Counted from the stretch's first letter, positions 45,733 to 57,444 are shown. The stretch: DNA of 64,000 bases from Sipunculus nudus (GCA_026874595.1 CM049322.1:33438340-33502339), one strand, 5' to 3'. Translations and numbers: made by a program. The notes: generated by a model not told the origin, from the sequence alone.

Positions 45733-46611
45733 TCACTCATAAGGTTTTTCCCCTGCATGTGATCGCATATGAATTCTGATATAGCATCGCTGTGAAAATT
45801 TTTTTTCACAAAGTTTACACTGAAATGGTTTTTCTCCTGTATGACATCGGGCATGTCGCTTAAGATGGCTGGCCACTATAAAACACTTCCCACAAACCTC
45901 ACAAATATATTTCTTCTCATTTGTGTGTGACTTCATGTGAATTCTAACGTAACCCGAGGTCGCAAAACTTTTCCCACACTCTTTGCACTTATAAGGTTTT
46001 TCACCAGTGTGTGTTCTCATATGGTTTTTAAACCTTTCTAACTCTGGAAAACCTTTTCCACATAAATCACAAACAAAACGTTTTTCTTGTGTGTGAATCC
46101 TCTTGTGTCTTGTCAACTTGCTTGACGCGCTGAACTGCGCACCGCAAATATCACAGGCAAACGGCTTCTCACCTGTGTGTGTTCGTAGATGAACGTTCAG
46201 CCGACCAGTCTGCGTGAATGCCTTACTGCAGAATTGACACTGGTATGGTTTCTCACCCGTGTGCGACCTCTTATGAACTTTGACAGCGCAAGCACTTGTG
46301 AAACATTTGCTGCAAACATCACAGCTGAATGCTTTAATGCCACTGTGTTTTTTCATATGCACCTTGAGAGCATTAGGAGTAGCAAGGTGCTGCCCACATT
46401 CATCGCACCTAAATGTTCCCCCATCATGGGACTGCTTGTGTATTCTGAAACCAATTGAGGTGGTCACAGTTTTCCCACAGATTTCACATGTGAACAGTTT
46501 TTTAGTAACCTGACTATGAGCATCAGGTCCAGCATTATCTCCATTATGCAGACCACATTTTTTGTCTGTCATTTCATGTGTGCTTTCAACACATCGGTTT
46601 ACATCTGCCAT
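45733..46611 (-). CDS. C2H2 zinc-finger protein, nine fingers, single visible exon
   Basis: The frame from ATG at 46,611 (MADVNRCVESTHE) to TGA at 45,733 encodes 292 residues. After about 39 residues with no known domain, nine CX2CX12HX3H fingers follow at 28-residue spacing to the C-terminus (about residues 40-291). Several are joined by the canonical TGEKP linker (HTGEKPY, HTGEKPF). All nine keep both Cys and both His. Such arrays bind DNA through residues of each finger helix; the target cannot be read here. The frame stays open upstream to a TAG at about 46,728 with no further ATG, so either 46,611 is the start or an upstream exon splices in near 46,725. The last finger is followed directly by GEKPYE and stop, as if a further finger had been lost. 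Confidence 0.85.
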   Translation of the reverse strand: MADVNRCVESTHEMTDKKCGLHNGDNAGPDAHSQVTKKLFTCEICGKTVTTSIGFRIHKQSHDGGTFRCDECGQHLATPNALKVHMKKHSGIKAFSCDVCSKCFTSACAVKVHKRSHTGEKPYQCQFCSKAFTQTGRLNVHLRTHTGEKPFACDICGAQFSASSKLTRHKRIHTQEKRFVCDLCGKGFPELERFKNHMRTHTGEKPYKCKECGKSFATSGYVRIHMKSHTNEKKYICEVCGKCFIVASHLKRHARCHTGEKPFQCKLCEKKFSQRCYIRIHMRSHAGEKPYE

Positions 46612-46739
46612 TTTACCATCTGCACTACACGGTATGATCTCAAAGCTTGCTACTACCTTTTTCTGGCCAGATATTCTGATATCAAATTTTTCACAAGAGA
46701 GTTTCAAGCCATCAGTAGTACAATGCTAATGAGCTGATT

Positions 46740-47200
46740 ATTCATTCACTTCCTTGAAAAAATCCTTCTATTCCACCTCTCAATTGTTTCAGTCTTTTCA
46801 CACTTGTTTTCTCACCTAGTTAAAGCCCTGAAAGACATGATAAATAAAATTATTATTAAGAATGCCATGGTATTTTATTTAACACTGAAAATAATATTAT
46901 AAATAGACCTGAATAATATTGCATGCACAATATGATACACTATATAAGTAACTTATCAGCCACTACTAATTCCGAGAAAATGTGCTTTTTTATTCATTAA
47001 AAGACCTCCAATCAAATCCACTAACATACACTGTTGTAGATTTACCCCCCGGACAGCCAGAAAACCCCGGGAATAACTGAGAACAGCTGACTGGGAAGAG
47101 ATTCGCAAAAGGAAATTTTATCATCTGAATGGTAGTATATACCTATTCACCTGAAGCATCAAACAGATTAACCAACAGGTTAAGATTGTGTCTGTATTTA
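46740..47200. other. Upstream flank of the zinc-finger gene
   Basis: No gene seen. A phrase at about 47,050-47,085 (CCCCGGGAATAACTGAGAAC) resembles the subterminal sequence of the hAT-like element at 48,938-49,817 and may be a fragment of a relative. Confidence 0.4.
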
Positions 47201-47219
47201 TATATCTCAAAAATAGAGA

Positions 47220-47745
47220 TCTCTCCATTAGTTGTTCAGATAGTTCAGCTTTTGTATCAAATATTCCATTATCCTGAGGGATACTTCGGAGTCCTATAGC
47301 TTGAAGGATATGGGTAACAGAGACCTAATTTCAGGTTTCCACAGACACTTTTCATGGGCCTCCTTGCATGACAAGAATGAAGATTCAAGGTCAAGTTGTT
47401 ACAATTTGTGCCACGTTAACAGATAACAGCATCCTTAAAGGTCTCAAAAATAGAGAAACAAATTTAAAAAACTGAATAAAATACAGGTGGCATCACCAGT
47501 CTGCAGAAACTGATGAAACACTCCATAATCAATATCCATGCAAAAATCATGTTGATCTCTGCATTAGTTGTTCAGATACTTCAGCTTTTGTATCAAATTG
47601 TCCATTATTCTTAGGGATACATTGGAGTCCTATAGCTTGAAGGATATGGGAAACAGAGACCTAATTTCAGGTTTCCACTGACACTTTTCATGGGCCTTCT
47701 TGCATGACAAGAATGAAGATTCTAGGTCCAGTTGTTACGATTTGT
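47220..47745. repeat. Tandem pair of the GGyrymCACC repeat family
   Basis: Two units about 334 bp apart begin ATTAGTTGTTCAGATA (47,229 and 47,563) and share CTATAGCTTGAAGGATATGG, ACAGAGACCTAATTTCAGG and GACAAGAATGAAGATTC. Between them is AGGTGGCATCACCAGTCTGC, the counterpart of the GGCGCC core at 27.9 and 28.2 kb. Non-coding. Confidence 0.75.
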
Positions 47746-48052
47746 ATGAACTCTATAGAAGACATGTGGCAAAAAGTAAAGCATGGCCAAAGTATGCCTA
47801 GGCATGGAGTTAAGAGTGCACATCTGCAGAGTTATATATATCTCTGTGTTTCTATGGAAACAACAGAACATAGAGAAGAACATGTTTGTTGAATTCCTGA
47901 AATTGGCGCAATCTATATATCATGGGTCGTGTGGGATATCATAGTGTAAATGCTAAAAATTGTATGACCAAGATTTTAGATCAGATAATTAAGTTAAGGT
48001 CAGTGAAATATTATGTTGATTATTATTTGGGAATGCACTTGTCTGAGAAGTT

Positions 48053-48410
48053 ATGATACATAATACTGATATAAATGAAATAGGGGCTGCTGTCCCTACA
48101 CCCCTGCTGAAGACCGTAAATGAAAGTTTGAGTAGGACGAAATATAAATGAGAGTAAAAAAAAAAGTAAAGATATGACATAAAATTGATATGAATATAAT
48201 GGGGGTTGCTGCCCCCACACCCCCACTGAAGACAGTAAATGAAACATTTTGGGAGGGACATATTAAAAATGAGAGTTAAAAAATAGTAAAGATATGACAT
48301 GAAATTTATATAAATATAATGGGGGCTGCTGCCCCCACAACCCTGCTGAAGACAGTAAATGAAACAGTTTGGGAGGGACCAAATAAAAATGAGAGTTAAC
48401 AGTGGTGCGA
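48053..48410. repeat. Three-copy tandem repeat of 120 bp
   Basis: Units at about 48,053, 48,171 and 48,291 share GATATGACATnAAATT, ATAATGGGGGyTGCTGCCCC, CTGAAGACAGTAAATGAAAC, TTTGGGAGGGAC and AAAAATGAGAGTTAA. The first unit is more diverged. A 144-codon minus-strand ORF spanning them is a by-product. Confidence 0.9.
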
Positions 48411-48937
48411 CTAGAGAATCCATGCCTACCCATTAGAGCCTCCGTGGTGCGACTGTAGAAGTAGTGCCTACCATTCAGGACTCTTTTATCGACAACAGAT
48501 ACATTTTACTTGTATCCTATAGCCTTATCCTTATATCTTAGCCCGTAATAATGTACAATTTATCCTTTCTTCATGCCATTCAACTAGTCGTATCCATCAT
48601 GATTCCTCCCTCTACATGTTTACACCACTTAGCTTATGTGCACTTCCTACCTACGTCATTCACATACGTTGTGTTGCGCCCTTGAGGCATTTGTATGCAC
48701 ACGGATAATGGCTATCCAACATTAATTTGGTGTATTTCAAGGGTTAGGGTTTACAAATAAACCAGTGACTCCACCTTGTCCATGCGAAGCGCGAGATGGA
48801 GTCTGCTTTAGTGGCAGGCAGTTAACAAACGGCTGAGGGTTAATTATTTTAAGCTTTTAAAATGTTAGGGAGCGAAGCGCTCGAACGACACATACACTTA
48901 ACAAAAATTAACCCTCATTTTAACAACTACGACCAAT

Positions 48938-49817
48938 CAGGGTTGTTATTTTTCCCCGGGAAAAACTAGTTTTTCCCGGACAGTGGGGAAAACCCAGGAT
49001 TAATTGGGAATAACTGGGGAAAACTGGTTAGTACTGGGAATAACTGGGGAAAATGTCTGATCAAAATTTTTGAGAGAGTATAATGATGTATAATTAAATA
49101 ATTCTGTTTAATGTTGCATGTTGAAATTATATTTTATGTGTTTGTGTGTATATATATACATACACACACACACATATACATATATGCATCTATTTATCTA
49201 AATGTGATGAATATATATATATTATACTCATACTAGTGCATTACTATTACTTAATTACCAATTAACTGCAACATAAACTTTAGTAGGTGAGCTGACAAAA
49301 TTAATCAAGCATGTTAACCTAATCAAGAGTTAATCTTAGGGGTACAGAAGTGTGAAGAAGCCCTGCTAGTCATGTAGGGCTCATACAACTAGTTAGCTAG
49401 GGTGAGAAGAAACCAACCACCCATTGTGGCATCACTTGGGGAAATCAATGAACCTTATTTCTTAGCCATCAATGGACTTTTTCAGTGTAACTGATATATC
49501 TGATTATCTGTTTACCTATCACTATGTATATGTATACATACAAACAAGACGATTTTAAGGAAAACAATATAAATTTTCATATCTTGGTTTTGTGATTTGA
49601 GTATGTGTGTGTGTGAGGGTGTGTGTGTGTGTGTGTGTGGGTGGGTGTGAGAGGATATATCCTTTTAATTCGTCAGATATCTGTTGGTCTCTCCTTTTAT
49701 AAGATTATTAGAGGTTTTTCCCAGTTTTTCCCCACTTTGAGAGGTTTTTCCAAAGGCGGTAAATATAGGTATTTACCAGCTGGTAATTACCGCACTGGGA
49801 AAAACTTAACAATCCTG
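48938..49817. mobile_element. hAT-like non-autonomous transposon with 8-bp target duplication
   Basis: CGACCAAT occurs immediately outside both ends (48,930-48,937 and 49,818-49,825). The termini are inverted: CAGGGTTGTTA..TTTTTCCC on the left and CAGGATTGTTAAGTTTTTCCC-like on the right. Subterminal repeats of the TGGGAATAACTGGGGAAAA type occur several times on the left and as TTTTTCCCAGTTTTTCCCCA on the right. An 8-bp duplication and CAGGG ends are hallmarks of hAT transposons. The 880-bp element has no transposase ORF and contains (GT)n at about 49,600-49,650. Confidence 0.85.
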
Positions 49818-49869
49818 CGACCAATTCTCAAGAGTAGATTCAAATATCCCCATTCAAACCATGGTTTAC

Positions 49870-49950
49870 TACTAGTCTTCTATGGCGCATTGGTAGCGCA
49901 TACGACATGTTATCATAAGGTTGCTGGTTCATACCCGGTCAAGAGCTTCA
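49870..49950 (+). repeat. tRNA-like SINE head
   Basis: TGGCGCATTGG (about 49,884) is a perfect polymerase III A box. GGTTCATACCC about 36 nt downstream matches the B box with one mismatch. The sequence TGGTAGCGCATACGAC between them is typical of tRNA-derived SINEs. No acceptor-stem pairing was found, so it is not called a tRNA gene. Confidence 0.6.
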
Positions 49951-50099
49951 CAATTGCATGTTATGTGTACTAATACAAGATCATTACAGGATCGCCACCA
50001 GATGGAGACACAGCAGACATACGAATAACAGATGAAACCACATCGGAAATACTAGACAAAGACACCAAGAACATTTTCCTTGACTAAGACCATTTCCCT

Positions 50100-51350
50100 T
50101 GGGCACTTATTCTATAGCCACTCCTAACCAGGTGGCCGTATGATACATGTAAATTAGCGTGACACGTCGCCCACTTGTTGCGCATGTGATTCACCTTGTA
50201 TGCCAGTAGTGTGACATAGACAATGTTAGCCTACTTAGTAAGCCTCCGAGTGAGGCTTACAAGCACTCAATTGAAAATATTGGTGTGTGAGCGAGGACAC
50301 CGATATTTAGATAAATCAGATAATTAGCTTAAAATAAACAAACAAAGGTCTTTACCTGGGCGTTTGAACCATTTTTAATAAGTGAAAACATGAAAATTTA
50401 CAGGTGGCTACTAGCCCCGCTTGGAGCCATTGTTGTGCTTGCACCTTCTGTTTTAGTCACTAGATGGCACTCTTTTAGGGACAAGGCAGTAAATCTTATG
50501 CTTGAATTTCCATGATGAATAAACCTGAAACCTAACAGCCAATCAGAGGAAGGACTTTGAAAACTGGCTTCTCCCTTTGTCCTTGAACCTAAAGCAACAT
50601 GTAATGTTTGGTTAGAAACCTGCGAGCATCGCTTCTTAACTTTGCACCTGGATAATATGTTTCACTTTCTTTTTTGAGCAAGAAAACAAGTAGGAAGGCG
50701 TAGATAAGGGTATGTTAGCTAGATTGTGTTTGACTTTTTGGCCACAGAAGGGAGATTTAATAATATCAGACCAGGCACCAAGAGAATGCACACAGTGCTC
50801 TCCGTCTCTGTATTATGGAGACAGACACTCTGTCTGAGACAATGTATGTGTACACATGAGGTGAGGAATGAACATGGTGGCGGTCATGAAAGGGCTTGTC
50901 GCCGTACTAAGTAAGGAGATTTATACTAAATTTTAGGCATCAGATGACATAACATGGCTGTGCAACTTAAATAAGGTAGATAATGACATTCATGACCTTG
51001 TAAAAAGTAGCCTGAATGATGTTAGACATGTGTTAGATACGTCATGGTCGTGGCGTGTATAGTCAGGTTATGAATGGCCAGGTAGGACGGATTCTGTAGT
51101 TTGGCCCATCCGATCATCCATGGATGCTGCTTGGCTGTTTGGACTGGTTCATCTAATATCGCCCATCCTGTAACTGATCTATAACTTTTTTGAAAATTGA
51201 TTGCAGCCGCATTTCTATTTACCTGATCAGGAAACCTTGAATCTCATTGCACAAACAACGCCCAGTGCAATCGGGGATAATGGGTCAGCTGAGCAGTCTT
51301 ATCACAGAAAATGTGACCCAAATTCTTGAACTTGGCGCACTGGTGTTAAT
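50100..51350. other. No gene recognised; small hairpin
   Basis: A perfect 9-bp hairpin GTAAGCCTC..GAGGCTTAC lies at about 50,249-50,271, followed by an imperfect inverted pair around AATATTGGTG and CACCGATATT. No coding segment is recognised. Confidence 0.45.
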
Positions 51351-51362
51351 CTAGGTACGGAC

Positions 51363-52131
51363 GGCAATAAATAAAACTCGGAAGTCGGAAGTCGGAAGCC
51401 TTCGGAAGTCGGAAGCCGTTATAATTTTTGATATAATGTTAAAAATAACGATCATACCAACACTTTTTCGTGTTAAAATGGAAGATATAGACCCCCTTTG
51501 CAAAACCAGAAAGTCGCACAAACGTATATTCCCATATATGAAAATCAAAGCATTTTTAGTTGGTCGGAAGCCTCTCGGAAGTCATCCTGAGGTGACAGAT
51601 GATGTTCAAAATGCATAAAACTCGGAAGTCAAGACCATATAGCATCAACCAAAAATGACACAGAAAAAGTCTTGCATAATTCCAAATTTTAATTTAAGTG
51701 ATATTTATGTATTTGAATAAAACCATAATGTATATTACTAATTAAACAAAATGATATATAAAATATAAAAAAATAAATGTTGAAATATACATTCAAATGT
51801 AATACGTTATATATCATATCGCGACGTAATATTTTAATATGGAATGTTAATTCTAATAAATATAATGTAAAAGCATTTAAAATTTCGTAATTTTATCAAA
51901 ATGGTGTGATAATTTTTTTCCTTATATAACAAAATAGATTAGAATATTTTATCATATTTTAAAATATATATCTTTGAAACTTTCTCGTATGAAAAAGGGT
52001 GTCTATATCTTCCGTTTTAACACAAAAACTTGTCGATTTGTTCGTTATTTTAAAAATTATACTAAAATATAAAACGGCTTCCGACTTCCGAGGGCTTCCG
52101 ACTTCCGACTTCCGAGTTTTATTTATTGCCA
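51363..52131. mobile_element. Long-terminal-inverted-repeat element with 8-bp target duplication (hAT-like)
   Basis: GTACGGAC flanks both ends (51,355-51,362 and 52,132-52,139). Inverted termini begin GGCAATAAATAAAACTCGG and contain several direct copies of CGGAAGTCGGAAG. Further inward the arms still match, for example GTTAAAATGGAAGATATAGA on the left and the complement of TCTATATCTTCCGTTTTAAC on the right, so the arms are about 170-180 bp. The 769-bp element has no transposase. The 8-bp duplication suggests hAT, but other superfamilies also give 8 bp. Confidence 0.88.
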
Positions 52132-52139
52132 GTACGGAC

Positions 52140-52429
52140 TAATACTCGGATGTCTGAAGTTGGATATCGAATACCAGGTCTGATGCTAAAACGGATGTCC
52201 ATTAATTAAGCTCGGATGCCATACATTTTTGCTATAATATATGTTTAAAGTGTATTTCAGGTGGGAAAGTGTGCACACAAACATACGGGTTTTAAATTTT
52301 AGCTTACAAATTTCTGCTTTAGCCTTTATTTACAAGAAAAATTAAAATTACAAACTTTTTATTGTTAATATATATTTAATTTATATTGTTTATTTGAATC
52401 ATTATCTCTGTGATATACTAAAGGACCTA

Positions 52430-52471
<42 letters not shown>

Positions 52472-53010
52472 ATATCAAGTCGTAGATAATAAAATATTTT
52501 ATTGGTTATGCCTTTCCCAGATGAGTCAGTTTTTATAATTTTCAAACATTTAAGTTACATGATCTGTGCTTGAAAGATATTATAATTCATGAAATTATTA
52601 CTTCTTTATTTTCTCCACATTGTTTTAAACTGTACAAAATTGAGGTACCATCAATTATTATTAGTCATGAAACTTCTTCATTCTACATTGCAAATATTCT
52701 TATATTTTTCTCTAGTATTGATATAGTTAAAATTATTAATTCAGACATTTAAGTGATTTATTAAAAGAAAGGTTTACTCTCCTTTCTTTCTATTTTATCA
52801 TTATGATTTTTATTTTTATTAAATTTTGCTTATTTCATACATTTAATTTAATCGTGTGCAGTGAATTAAGAAGCTAAAAATTAACATTTCTCAAAGATAT
52901 CTGAAATATGATAATTTTGTATGACTATACCATGTAAGAACAATAACATTATAAAATTATCGATGGTTTAAACAGATTTTGTTGTGAGTCAGGATTATTA
53001 TAACAAACAA
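52140..53010. other. No gene recognised; AT-rich with (TA)n
   Basis: Very AT-rich DNA with (TA)n at about 52,432-52,468. The short ORF at 52,570-52,752 shows no domain. Confidence 0.5.
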
Positions 53011-53011
53011 A

Positions 53012-53443
53012 ACTGTGGTTGGCTTCATATTCGCGAGGCAGAAATTTCGCGATTTCTCCATTTTAAATGTTTCGCTAGGGTTTCATTTTCGCGATCTCAC
53101 CAGAACCTATTTCAAATCTTTGGTAAATCCGTACCTGTGTGTATTATAAAATGAAAATAAGTCATGAATTCGTGATATTCTTCTCATATAACGATGGGCC
53201 CGTAGACACAGCACAGGTAATTTAGTTCAAATATAAGGGAACGTTTTCCCTATACCTGCATGGATGTCACTTATTATAAATGTCTTACTGTTCTAACCAA
53301 TTCCCATATAAGTATTGGCTACACTTAATATGAAGGACACACTCAATTGGCCAAATATTCCCGGGGGCTTCATTTTCGCGATTATTTTCAATTCGCGAAT
53401 ATCGGGAAATTAAAACCCTCGCGAACAAAAAGGCAACCACAGT
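53012..53443. mobile_element. TTCGCGA-type miniature inverted-repeat element
   Basis: The termini ACTGTGGTTGGC on the left and the complement of GGCAACCACAGT on the right are inverted. Both arms carry TTCATnTTCGCGA-like, CGCGAnTT and AGGGTTTnATTT blocks. There is no ORF. A target duplication is not clear. A degraded relative is at 150-265. Confidence 0.75.
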
Positions 53444-53449
53444 ATATGG

Positions 53450-54157
53450 ACGTCATATTTTTATTCCAATTGTAAATATGGAACGTTGAGTACAGCTCGC
53501 ATGATTTTAAACATAATACACGTGTAGAATGTTTCTACACACTGATAAATATATGTTCTCTGGAAATAAGCTACACATATATGATTTGTTCTATGCATAC
53601 TGGTACATCATATGGCATCCGACATCCGGATTTTAATCTGTACCGCATAATTCGGCCTCTGTAAAACCTAATGACCCATCTCGGCCAGCACCCATTTCTA
53701 TCCAACTGGGCCCAAAACATTCGTCTCTTGAACAGACGCCAGGTGCCGCCACTGGAATAATGCACTCTCAACTTCCACGCAGGGGCAAAACAACTCCGAG
53801 ACAGATTAAAAAAAAAAAAAAGCAAAGAGTCAGTTAAACCATTAGGGTTTTTGTTGTCGGCTTTAAAAGCTTTTTCCTAAAGAAATACCCGATCTATTAT
53901 AAATCTTGCGACAAATGTGCATGGAATACTATTCTCATCATAAAATGCGTCTTTAGATATATCCTCACATTAAAAAATAATAATATTTCCTTCTTCCTAA
54001 AACATACTTATTAAAAGTTGTATTTAAAAAAAATATTGTAGTAGGCAAATGCCTTAAACTGTTTTTTGAAAGAGATATAAAAAAAATGACATTTTAGATT
54101 ACATGTTTCTATATTTAAATAGGATGCATTCATCAAATCCATTTCGGTACCTCGGGG

Positions 54158-54227
<70 letters not shown>

Positions 54228-54720
54228 AGACCTAACCGACCCACCCCGCACACACTTCCTTCGCTCATTGCAGTGGTGTTCGCTCCTTTGGCCTTCCCTT
54301 CATTGTTATATGTTGGTATGCTACGATTGGCTCTGTAGTTTTTCAATAATGGCCCATTTCGCCAGTCGCGTCCGTCGCCTAATAATGGCCCCAACCAAAA
54401 TGCATCCCTCCCCAGCACATTTTCAACGTCATCAGTTCTGGAAAAGTTGTTTCACATATAGCAAGCTCTTGTATACATTTCTTTATAACCTTATATTAAT
54501 AATTTCAGAGTTTTTGTTAAAAATAATACATAATGTACATCACGACATTTTTCAACTAAATTTCGAACAATAATTCAAATAAAATCTGATAGGGCAACAA
54601 CTATGTTATATTTAACTCCCTTTGATTGCAATTATACGTTGAACTACTTTTATTCTTAATTCTTCGGTTGCCATGGTGACAAACCTCTATTGGATAAAAG
54701 AGTTGAAAGTTTGACGTTTG
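53450..54720. other. No gene recognised; long (TA)n
   Basis: Contains (TA)n at about 54,161-54,224. Minus-strand ORFs of 84 and 135 codons and a plus-strand ORF of 101 codons show no known domain; one of them is largely translated microsatellite. Confidence 0.5.
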
Positions 54721-54804
54721 CCCAAAAGGATTCACTCAGCAAACAAGGGCCGGCATATAAATTAGGGTATTGCTGGCTGCTCCCGTTAATTCTCATCACT
54801 GAAC

Positions 54805-55258
54805 ATGGCCGTTTGCCTGTTAAGCTAGCATTCCATGTATGAGTATGCGGTACGTTTACTTTCGCGGTAAGTCTGTGCTGGAATTTTAAAACGAACGCCT
54901 GTGATCCCTTTAGTAGGTAAACGTATGCGGTGCGTATGCAGCTAAATCGGGCATACAAATTACAGAGCTGTACGAGCAGAGACGTCATCTGCCAGAGGAA
55001 TTCCCTTTATATAACACTGACGCCAAAGTTGGGAATTTCCCCGTCCCTTACCATGCGTTTGCATTTATAGTCGCTACCCTCTTCGATCGAAACGAGCTGC
55101 ACAGGCGTACGTAGATATATACCCATATACGTACTGGATACACATAAACAGAATCACTCCGAGAGAATATAATGTATGCGATTCATAGCTGCGTACGCAC
55201 ACAGAACCCATACGAATTGCATACGCATATATGGAATGCTACCTCAGCCTGCCTTTAT
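54805..55258. mobile_element. Weak inverted-repeat element
   Basis: TAGCATTCCATGTATGAGTA on the left is the inverted counterpart of CATACGCATATATGGAATGC on the right. CGTATGCG-type phrases recur inside. The arms are short and imperfect and no target duplication is identified. Confidence 0.4.
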
Positions 55259-55907
55259 AAAAACTATGCTGAATTGTTCAGGTATCAGTTGTCATGAAAA
55301 GTACTCTCTACAACCGTCATAATGCGACTTTCATACGGTTTTCATAACCAGCTACTTTCATAGCAGCTACAAGTTTGATTCTATTAAAACATTGTGGTCC
55401 AAATGTCAAAACCAGTGTGGATCCCACTCGGGAAATGCTATGTTTTCAACATAGCACAAGTGCTGCCACCTTTTAATTAAAAAACACAATATGTTGCCAG
55501 TCATGAGTATTCATATCTCTTTATCTCCAATCGAGTCCCAAGAGGTTAACAATGCCGCGTCACGGATATTACACAATAAAATACTGAATATGGTAAAATA
55601 TTTGAGTTTCATGGAAAATTATGTTGTCAATCCACGATCAATTATTTATCCATTTAGTTAACTAGTGTAATTTCAAACCCTAAACGAAATAGCTTGGTCT
55701 CGGCATAAAACGTGCATAAATATTAATTATATCCTTGGAACTGCATATAAATGCTCTGTGTAGATTGATATTGATGTTATGGTCACGTGGCCACCACGGG
55801 GTTTAAATGCAATTAATGTCGCAGTCGGGAAAAACTGCTGCTGTTCGCTATATTGGACCTCGGCTAGATGCATGGTGTGACGAGATTCCCCAACACACAC
55901 ATCCCGT

Positions 55908-56302
55908 TGTAACTGCCCGCCTGTCTCCACCCTGGGTTGAGTATCACCTTATCTGGGTGATCATTAACCTGGGTACTGTATGGCGGTCAGTGACCTTTTC
56001 CCCTGCCGAGCACACACGTGGTGAAGGCCAGAGAGAAAGGGTGCCAGTCGGGTTTGGACTTCCATCTGAGATAGAAGAGTTGGTTTGCTGATTCAAAGCA
56101 CCATCTTCTGTACATCCAGGAGTCAGCCTTGGCAACCTTGGTATGTGCTTTATCCCTTGTACTTAAGACCATATGCAGTTCGATAATTGTTAAAGTTTTT
56201 AGTTGTGTTTATAACCCTATATATTTGTTGTGGTTCTTTGAATTACCCAGTCAGATAGAAAAAAAAAGAAAATCCTGTCCTCAGAATTAGAAATCCCTTA
56301 CA
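55908..56302 (+). repeat. 5' LTR
   Basis: 395 bp, TG..CA bounded, and about 98% identical by eye to 63,098-63,490. It should contain the element promoter, but I could not assign a TATA box with confidence. Confidence 0.93.
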
Positions 56303-56304
56303 AC

Positions 56305-56319
56305 TGGCGAGCGTAAGCC
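56305..56319 (+). promoter_or_regulatory. Probable primer-binding site
   Basis: Two bases after the 5' LTR, TGGCGAGCGTAAGCC begins with TGG, complementary to a tRNA 3' CCA end. The matching tRNA cannot be named without a search. Confidence 0.65.
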
Positions 56320-57444
56320 TTTATGCGCATGTGAAATTTGCGCTAGGAAACGAACCCTGGTTGAGAAATTGCTTTGTTCAGGTTAATTCTGGATATCCAA
56401 CATCACAATATACTGTGTACACTTATAAGACGGCCATTCTGTCTATTGGTAATCTGAAGAACCACACACTTGATTTCATAGGTGATATATTTATTTAACA
56501 ATTCTTTGTACTTGTGCCATTCATTTGATCATCTATAATACAAACTATTAAAGAAGGAAAATTAATTTTGTAACATTATAAAATAAATAAAGGTTATAAT
56601 AAAATAAAAGAAGTTATAAAATTTACTTTTTTTGTCTCAAATTGAATTTTATATAGTTGCATAAAGGGAAAGTTCATTTCAGATTCGATTTCAGTAATTA
56701 TACACTTATTTGCTCATACCTTTTTGTTCATAAATATCATAAATATATATCATATTCATAAATTTACAAATTCATACTTAAAAGAAAAAAAAATCTAGTT
56801 TACTTAAAGGATCATTACTATTGCACATAAAAAGAATATTCATCCCTATTAAACCAATATCCCTGTTAAATTACCATTTTTAATAGCCCTAAGAAGACTC
56901 ATATAAAATCTTAACATAAGCACACAAGAACAAACAGATGCAGATGTCATACCCCCATGCTGAACTGAACTTTGGACACCCAGCCCCTGCTGCCTCTTGG
57001 CTCAAAAGCCCACTCTTGATGTATATCCCTCTGCATACATGCTAGATAAAATTACCTTAGTCAACCGTGCTTAGGAGCGAACAGGCCCGTGCTATAAATG
57101 CCCTTGTGACCTTATATTTAATGGTCAGTGACTGACTTGTTATATATATCCATCCACTTGACTGTAATAATTGGTAAAAAAAAATGAATAAACAATACAT
57201 AAAAATATAAATAAATAAATAAAAAATATCAAATAAATAAATAAATTAAAACAGACAAACATCCAACAAAATTTTAGTTCACTTATCTTTATCTCCCATT
57301 AAATTTTCTTGTGAACAGCATTGCTTTTTACAAATTTATAGAGTATTATGTTTTAATTCACATGATTAGCTGAGAGTATTACACTTAACAGTTCTAGAGA
57401 ATTTCACTACCTGCAACTAGGTACAAGCCACTGTAAACAACAAC
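56320..57444 (+). other. Untranslated leader of the retrotransposon
   Basis: About 1.1 kb of AT-rich sequence between the primer-binding site and the gag ATG, with no ORF of note and several A-rich tracts (about 57,175-57,245). It would include any packaging signal, which I cannot identify. Confidence 0.6.

Noticed and set aside
46189-46737. Plus-strand ORFs of 73-89 codons
   Set aside because: They are antisense shadows of the zinc-finger exon.
48023-48423. Minus-strand ORFs of 74-144 codons
   Set aside because: They follow the 120-bp tandem repeat, whose length is also a multiple of three.
48835-48925. Small foldback GAGGGTTAATTATTTT / AAAAATTAACCCTC with a GAGCGAAGCGCTC hairpin
   Set aside because: The inverted pair is real but only about 17 bp with no target duplication; too weak to call an element.
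55944-56172. Minus-strand ORFs repeated at 63,134-63,362
   Set aside because: They lie inside the two LTRs and are repeated only because the LTRs are.
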